Of a stretch of DNA of 64,000 nucleotides, positions 61,354 through 64,000 are shown piece after piece; the first letter of the stretch is position 1, and each line of letters begins with the position of its first letter. A program made the position numbers and the translations under genes. The notes under the pieces are model-generated. The model did not search any database, was not told where the DNA came from, and was given only the letters and a program-made list of their open reading frames with translations. This DNA comes from Chaenocephalus aceratus (lineage: Eukaryota > Chordata > Actinopteri > Perciformes > Channichthyidae), in assembly GCA_023974075.1 (NCBI GenBank), contig JAMFTG010000214.1, forward strand, positions 131,501 to 195,500, given 5' to 3'.

Positions 61354-63159
61354 TTATTCATTGTCCTCTCCATCGGCTTCTGTTTCCATGTGTTCAGCTG
61401 AGCTGCTGACTGGAGGCTCTGCCTCTCCGTTATCCTCAGTTTGAATGTCATTAAGCCGTGAGGACTGACGACCAACACACTTGTGCCTTTTGAAAACACC
61501 ACACCATTTAAATCTTTTGTCACAAACATTGCAGCTGTATATTTCCTCTCCTGTGTGGACTCTCATGTGTGTCTTTAAACTTCCACTATGTGAAAAAGCT
61601 TTCTTACAGACTGAGCATTTGAATGCTTTCTCTCCTGTGTGGACTCTCATGTGTGTCTTTAAACTTCCACTATGTGAAAAAGCTTTCTTACAAACTGAGC
61701 ATTTGAATGGTTTCTCTCCTGTGTGGACTTTCATGTGTTCTTTTACAGTTTCCTTCCGTGAAAAGGCTTTCTTACAGACTGAGCATTTGAATGCTTTCTC
61801 TCCTGTGTGGACTCTCATGTGTGTCTTTAAATATCCACTCTGTGAAAAAGCTTTCTTACAGACTGAGCAGCTGTGTGCTCCGTCTCCTGTGTGGACTCTC
61901 ATGTGTTTCTTTAAATGTCTCCTATGTGAAAAAGCTTTCTTACAAACTGAGCATTTGAATGGTTTCTCTCCTGTGTGGACACTCATGTGTTCCTTTACAG
62001 TTTCCTTCCGTGAAAAAGCTTTCTTACAGACTGAGCATTTGAATTGTTTCTCTCCTGTGTGGACACTCATGTGTGTCTTTAAATGTTCACTCTGTGAAAA
62101 AGCTTTCTTACAAAGTGAGCATTTGAATGGTTTCTCTCCTGTGTGGACACTCATGTGTGTCTTTAAATGTCCACTCTGTGAAAAAGCTTTCTTACAGACT
62201 GAGCAGCTGTGTGCTCTCTCTCCTGTGTGGACTCTCATGTGTTTCTTTAAATTTACACTATGTGAAAAAGCTTTCTTACAAACTGAGCATTTGAATGCTT
62301 TCTCTCCCGTGTGGACTCTCATGTGTTGATCTAGATCTTTTCTATCTCTAAAAGCTTTCTGACAGACTGAACGGCTGAATGGTTTCTCTCCAGCACTACG
62401 TCGGGGATCACTGACAGATTCTTGTCTATGTTTCAGTGAGTTTGAGCCTGAGGCCGGTTCTCTGGTCTCCTTCCAATCAGCACTGTCTTCAGTGTCAGGT
62501 TCAGAAGAGTCATCAGTGTCTTCAGAAGAGTCTCCAGTGTGGTCCTCAGTCTTTGGTTGTAAACTGCTCTCTGGATCTGAGCTCCTGGCTGGTTCTGGTC
62601 CTCCACAGTCCTCTCCATCAGCTTCTGTTTCCATGTGTTCAGTTTGTCTTTGATGAGGCTGAGAGGACTGAGGTTTCTCTTCATCATCTTCACTCTTCAC
62701 AGGGTCAGGAGTGAAAGTGGACTTGGTGATATCAGCCTCCTCCAGCTCCTGAAGCTGCTCCCCCTCCTGTTCCTGCTTAATGTGTGGGGGGGGCTCTGCG
62801 TCCTCCTGGTCCAGGCTGGTGCTCCCCTCCTGCTGGTCAGGGGGAGGCTCTTCTTTAACCACCACCAGCTGCTGGACATCTGCTCTGTGTTTCCGAAGCT
62901 GAGGCTGTGAAACAGCGTCCAGTAGTTTCTGGAGTCTCTCGTTCTCCTCGTTGGAAAGAGACAGCTCCTCCTCGAGCTCTGCTATTGTTTGTTCAAACAG
63001 AGCAAATATCTCTTCATTAGCAGCAGTGACTCGCTGCTTCTTCAACGACAGCAGCATCTGGACTTTACTCATGTTTCCTAGATCACCTTTTCCTGCAGAC
63101 TCCGTTAAACACACCGTTTCTCTCTCCGTCAAACTCTCAATCTGACTAGTGTTGCTCAC
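61354..63159 (-). CDS. C2H2 zinc-finger protein, unit D (601 aa, 10 + 1 fingers, finger 1 broken)
   Basis: Intronless, with SLTER as in C and AVSQPQ in the helix region. Ten finger modules fill residues 262-541 and the C2HC finger (with KWCGVF) 542-561; the acidic tail is complete. Finger 1 reads SRSVCQKAFRDRKDLDQH: its first zinc-binding Cys is Arg, so it should not fold, leaving nine working regular fingers. Helix contacts (-1,2,3,6) of fingers 2-10: HVNK, QGHT, QEHT, RETE, HRHK, QGYT, RETE, HGST, HGST. One linker is TGDGAH. It has several MSVH variants where the others have MRVH. This is the longest protein of the cluster. Its upstream region is nearly identical to the others, so expression is probably similar. 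Targets unknown. Confidence 0.88.
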   Translation of the reverse strand: MSNTSQIESLTERETVCLTESAGKGDLGNMSKVQMLLSLKKQRVTAANEEIFALFEQTIAELEEELSLSNEENERLQKLLDAVSQPQLRKHRADVQQLVVVKEEPPPDQQEGSTSLDQEDAEPPPHIKQEQEGEQLQELEEADITKSTFTPDPVKSEDDEEKPQSSQPHQRQTEHMETEADGEDCGGPEPARSSDPESSLQPKTEDHTGDSSEDTDDSSEPDTEDSADWKETREPASGSNSLKHRQESVSDPRRSAGEKPFSRSVCQKAFRDRKDLDQHMRVHTGEKAFKCSVCKKAFSHSVNLKKHMRVHTGERAHSCSVCKKAFSQSGHLKTHMSVHTGEKPFKCSLCKKAFSQSEHLKTHMSVHTGEKQFKCSVCKKAFSRKETVKEHMSVHTGEKPFKCSVCKKAFSHRRHLKKHMRVHTGDGAHSCSVCKKAFSQSGYLKTHMRVHTGEKAFKCSVCKKAFSRKETVKEHMKVHTGEKPFKCSVCKKAFSHSGSLKTHMRVHTGEKAFKCSVCKKAFSHSGSLKTHMRVHTGEEIYSCNVCDKRFKWCGVFKRHKCVGRQSSRLNDIQTEDNGEAEPPVSSSAEHMETEADGEDNE

Positions 63160-63169
63160 GTGTTTCCAG

Positions 63170-63505
63170 CTAGCATGCTAAGCTAGCTCCTATAGTCCGA
63201 GGTAAACGCTCCAGAAAAAAGAGCACAGAGTCCATTCGGAGGTTTATCCAGACACACAGATGATGGATCAGTAGAGCTGGAGCTCACACACACTTTCTCA
63301 GGAACACAGAGAGAGAACCGAAGCGACGAGACGCCGCATGCAGGGCTCGAGTTATGTGCGAGCTCCGGTCTTGCCTCTTCCGGATATATGATTTCTCGAG
63401 TTTCCAACGAAGTGTGGCTCTCTGCTCGCCACAGCGGCTATTTATATCCACCAGTTGCTCTCTGATTGGCCATCAACGAGCATATCGACGATCGTCCAAT
63501 CAGAA
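63170..63505 (-). promoter_or_regulatory. Core promoter and uORF of zinc-finger gene D
   Basis: CCAAT boxes at 63496-63500 and the complement of 63464-63469. The TATA box is TATAAATAG (complement of 63439-63447), as in C. The 21-codon uORF is at 63235 to 63170. Confidence 0.6.
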
Positions 63506-64000
63506 GGGAGCTCACGTTGGCAAGGCTCTTTATGCGGCTTATTTAAAAATAACACAGGACACATTTAACCAGACCATAACCCTTAATATAAAAAGTGTTT
63601 GATAAATAATCCCACAGAAAAACTTGTTGACATTTTCAGTGCATCCAGAGAATGTTAATTATATTCAAATGTGTTAAGTTTGTAAGGTTTAAACACATTA
63701 ATATGAAAACAATCCCTTAAACTAAAATGTGACAAATCCAATCTAAATCACTGCGATATATTCCCTGTACTGAAGTAATACTAAAAAAAAGATAATATCT
63801 GCATTAAAACAGTACACTGTACGGTTAATGAAACATTAAGAGGTAAACAAACATAACATGTAAGTCGCTTTGGATAAAAGCGTCTAACACGTAACATGTA
63901 ATGTAATGATAAGCTTTCAGAGGTGCACCAATCAGGGGGCTGCAGGTCTGGAAACAGGAGCTGTAGCAGTTGGCTTTGTCCTGTAAGCACATCCTGAAGT
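63506..64000. other. Upstream flank of gene D
   Basis: Non-coding, matches 6490-6930. It includes the SINE-like GTAAGTCGCTTTGGATAAAA tail near 63859. Cut by the window end before the minisatellite. Confidence 0.4.

Overview
The window looks like a stretch of a percomorph (spiny-rayed) teleost genome. Three things point there: intron-containing and TATA-driven eukaryotic genes; a C2H2 zinc-finger family whose N-terminus (MSKVQMLL... helix, then VKEE/IKQE/VKSEDDEE linker) is typical of spiny-rayed fish; and L2-type LINEs and hAT/Harbinger-like DNA transposons with the terminal sequences usual in fish. No prokaryotic, viral or CRISPR content was seen.

The dominant structure is a direct tandem segmental duplication. 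Unit A (1-15027), unit B (15028-31755), unit C (31756-about 44300) and unit D (58225-64000, cut by the window end) each carry one minus-strand zinc-finger gene (4808-6109, 16664-18391, 33031-34752, 61354-63159). The four genes share a near-identical 261-residue N-terminus, promoter and uORF but have 4, 10, 9 and 10 regular fingers, plus one degenerate C2HC finger each. Downstream on the plus strand, units A-C carry a 33-bp minisatellite with an old, broken L2-type LINE inserted in it, then a block bounded by 347-bp inverted repeats. Because the units are paralogous, each serves as an empty-site control for insertions in the others. Several transposon insertions can therefore be mapped to the base with their target-site duplications (TSDs).

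Units A and D also carry, 5' of the zinc-finger segment, a minus-strand split gene that single-frame reading misses. In unit D five exons with GT-AG junctions encode a small SWIM-type zinc-finger protein; in unit A only the first two exons lie in the window. The D copy has two frame-breaking lesions: a 1-nt change in exon 1 and a 22-bp repeat tripled in exon 3. The A copy has intact exons but a Harbinger-like MITE between promoter and ATG.

The 44.3-58.2 kb interval between units C and D is not part of the tandem unit. It is mostly nested transposons: an about 3-kb repeat, a palindromic element split by a 6065-bp hAT-like element with a 5-bp TSD, hAT transposase exons, and a 5'-truncated L2 with a 661-codon open RT frame. 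It also holds a degraded TRIM fragment and one orphan first exon.

Probably functional: the zinc-finger genes as putative sequence-specific nuclear DNA-binding regulators, with B shortened at its C-terminus and D having lost finger 1, and possibly the SWIM gene of unit A. Everything else reads as repeats and remnants. Repeat families are assigned from termini and motifs seen here, not by a database search.
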